A DNA stretch of 64,000 nt, taken from positions 62,001 through 126,000 of the forward strand of contig NZ_SACR01000006.1 in assembly GCF_004016505.1 (NCBI RefSeq). The letters are read 5' to 3'. Of the stretch, positions 63,054 to 64,000 are shown piece by piece. The first letter of the stretch is position 1. Each line of letters begins with the position of its first letter. The notes under the pieces are model-generated. The model did not search any database and was not told the DNA's origin. It was given only the letters and a program-made list of their open reading frames with translations. The DNA is from Rubrivivax rivuli (GTDB lineage: Bacteria > Pseudomonadota > Gammaproteobacteria > Burkholderiales > Burkholderiaceae_C). The position numbers were made by a program, and so were the translations under genes.

Positions 63054-63881
63054 TCACGGGACCGTGCGCGCCAGCAGGCGGCGCGCACGTTCGATGACGG
63101 GGCGGTCGACCATGCGGCCGTCGAGCTGCACGGCGCCTGTGGCGTGCGCCGCTTCGGCGGCCTGCACAACGCGCTGCGCCCAGGCCTGCTCTTCGGCGCT
63201 GGGCTGCAGCAGGGCATGCACGGGCGCCACCTGGCGCGGGTCGATGCAGAGCTTGGCGGTGTAGCCCAGCGCCCGGGCGCGGTCGAAGTCGGCGCGCAGC
63301 TGGGCTTCGTCGTCCAGCGCGGGCGTGACGCCGGCCACCGGGGCGCCGATGCCCGCGGCGCGTGAGGCCAGGGCCAGCAGCGCGGCGGGCAGGTCCAGCC
63401 CCAGGCTGCCGGCCAGCGGGCCTTCCAGGCCGAGATCGAGCGCGTAGTCGAGCGTGCCGAACACCAGGCGCTGCACGCCGGGCGCAGCGGCCAGCGCCCC
63501 GGCGGCCAGCACGCCGCGCGCACTTTCCACCAGCGGCAGCAAGGCGGCCTGCGGGCAGGCCGCGTGCAGGCGCGCGATCACGCCGGCGTCTTCGGCCTTG
63601 GGCAGCATCAGCGCCGGCGCAGGCACGGCCTGCAGCAAGGCCAGATCGAAAGCGAACTCGGGCGAGGCGGCGTCGTTCAGGCGCAGCACCCAGCGCGGGT
63701 CGCCGCTGGCCAGCGCCTGCGCCGCCGCAGCGCGGGCGGCGGCCTTGACGCTGGGCGCCACCGCGTCCTCGAGGTCCAGCACCACGGCATCGGCGCCGCT
63801 GGCCAGGGCCTTGGCGAAACGCTCGGGCCGGTCGCCCGGCACGAAGAGATAGCTGCGCGGCAGCACGGGCGTCGGAGACAT
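63054..63881 (-). CDS. HpcH/HpaI aldolase / citrate lyase beta subunit-like (CitE-like)
   Basis: A 275-residue TIM barrel of the CitE-like family: RSYLFVPGDRPERFAKALAS at the start, DAVVLDLEDAV, the Arg in WVLRLND, ALMLPKAEDAGVI, PLVESARGVLAAGAL, and YTAKLCIDPRQVAPVHALL near the end. Such stand-alone enzymes cleave (S)-citramalyl-CoA, malyl-CoA or beta-methylmalyl-CoA. ATG 63881 is preferred over TTG 63890. With an upstream CoA transferase it forms a ligate/transfer-then-cleave pair. Confidence 0.88.
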   Translation of the reverse strand: MSPTPVLPRSYLFVPGDRPERFAKALASGADAVVLDLEDAVAPSVKAAARAAAAQALASGDPRWVLRLNDAASPEFAFDLALLQAVPAPALMLPKAEDAGVIARLHAACPQAALLPLVESARGVLAAGALAAAPGVQRLVFGTLDYALDLGLEGPLAGSLGLDLPAALLALASRAAGIGAPVAGVTPALDDEAQLRADFDRARALGYTAKLCIDPRQVAPVHALLQPSAEEQAWAQRVVQAAEAAHATGAVQLDGRMVDRPVIERARRLLARTVP

Positions 63882-63895
63882 GCGGGGCAAGGGCC

Positions 63896-64000
63896 TCAGA
63901 TCGCCCCGGCCGCGCGCAGCGCAGCCACGCCGGCGGCATCCACGCCCAGCTCGGCGAGCAGCGCTTCGGTGTGCTGGCCCACGGCGGGCACGGGGCCGAG
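63896..64000 (-). CDS. CoA transferase family III (CaiB-type), C-terminal end only
   Basis: The last 34 residues of a protein that starts beyond the window. Sequence GPVPAVGQHTEALLAELG followed by VAALRAAGAI and stop is the standard C terminus of CaiB/BaiF CoA transferases. It would supply the CoA ester for the CitE-like lyase 14 bp downstream. Confidence 0.75.
   Translation of the reverse strand, partial: LGPVPAVGQHTEALLAELGVDAAGVAALRAAGAI

Overview
The window is about 64 kb of GC-rich chromosomal DNA from what looks like a betaproteobacterium of the order Burkholderiales. This is an inference from content: a TctC/Bug solute receptor next to a LysR regulator, ArgD and GlxA of Burkholderiales type, two PEP-CTERM proteins, an ArsJ-type arsenic operon, and very high GC with dense ATGA/GTGA gene overlaps. 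No tRNA, rRNA, CRISPR array or plasmid/phage hallmark was seen.

Layout. 1-3.8 kb (minus, with a divergent LysR gene): TctC-like receptor, M20 amidohydrolase (hippurate hydrolase type), a tandem glycine riboswitch, then the start of a DadA-like flavoprotein. 3.9-6.8 kb: a winged-helix/STAND ATPase regulator and a small convergent membrane protein. 7.3-18.8 kb: housekeeping and accessory metabolism (GH75-like secreted protein, GlxA-type regulator, ArgD-like aminotransferase, glutathione S-transferase, diguanylate cyclase, VOC protein + Old Yellow Enzyme, flavin monooxygenase-like protein, a Cys-rich secreted protein, an SpmA/SpmB-type membrane protein, a secreted unknown).

18.8-38.9 kb is the unusual part. 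It is visibly less GC-rich (about 19-34.6 kb) and holds an XRE regulator fused to an NBR1-type Ig domain, then three translationally coupled secreted proteins (a DUF4384-like protein, a caspase-fold protease with DUF4384-like tail, and a 1348-residue protein with a Cys/His amidase-like domain between Ig-like repeats and SLH-like segments), then a secreted TPR-CHAT protease-like protein and a secreted beta-propeller/caspase protein. A decayed IS5-type transposase closes the low-GC segment, and beyond it lies a second secreted TPR-CHAT protein on the minus strand. Thus four clan-CD (caspase/CHAT) proteins, all with export signals, sit within 18 kb. This is the best candidate for an undescribed system: an envelope-located caspase/CHAT proteolytic cassette.

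39.0-44.0 kb is a complete arsenic operon: GAPDH, ArsJ, ArsR, ArsC, ACR3 and ArsH, preceded by a near-perfect ArsR-type palindrome. 44-54 kb: two PEP-CTERM proteins, a lipoprotein, and a coupled set (thermostable-hemolysin family, acyl-activating enzyme fused to a heme-oxygenase-like diiron domain, SDR) with a TPR protein, DUF2062 and DUF945 proteins. 54-60 kb (minus): UbiB-like kinase, then an overlapping four-gene operon EptA - PAP2 - response regulator - histidine kinase, pointing to lipid A modification and its control. 60-64 kb (minus): a small unknown, GrpB with a coupled mini-ORF, and the end of a CoA transferase - CitE-like lyase - adenylosuccinate-lyase-family cluster that runs past the window edge.
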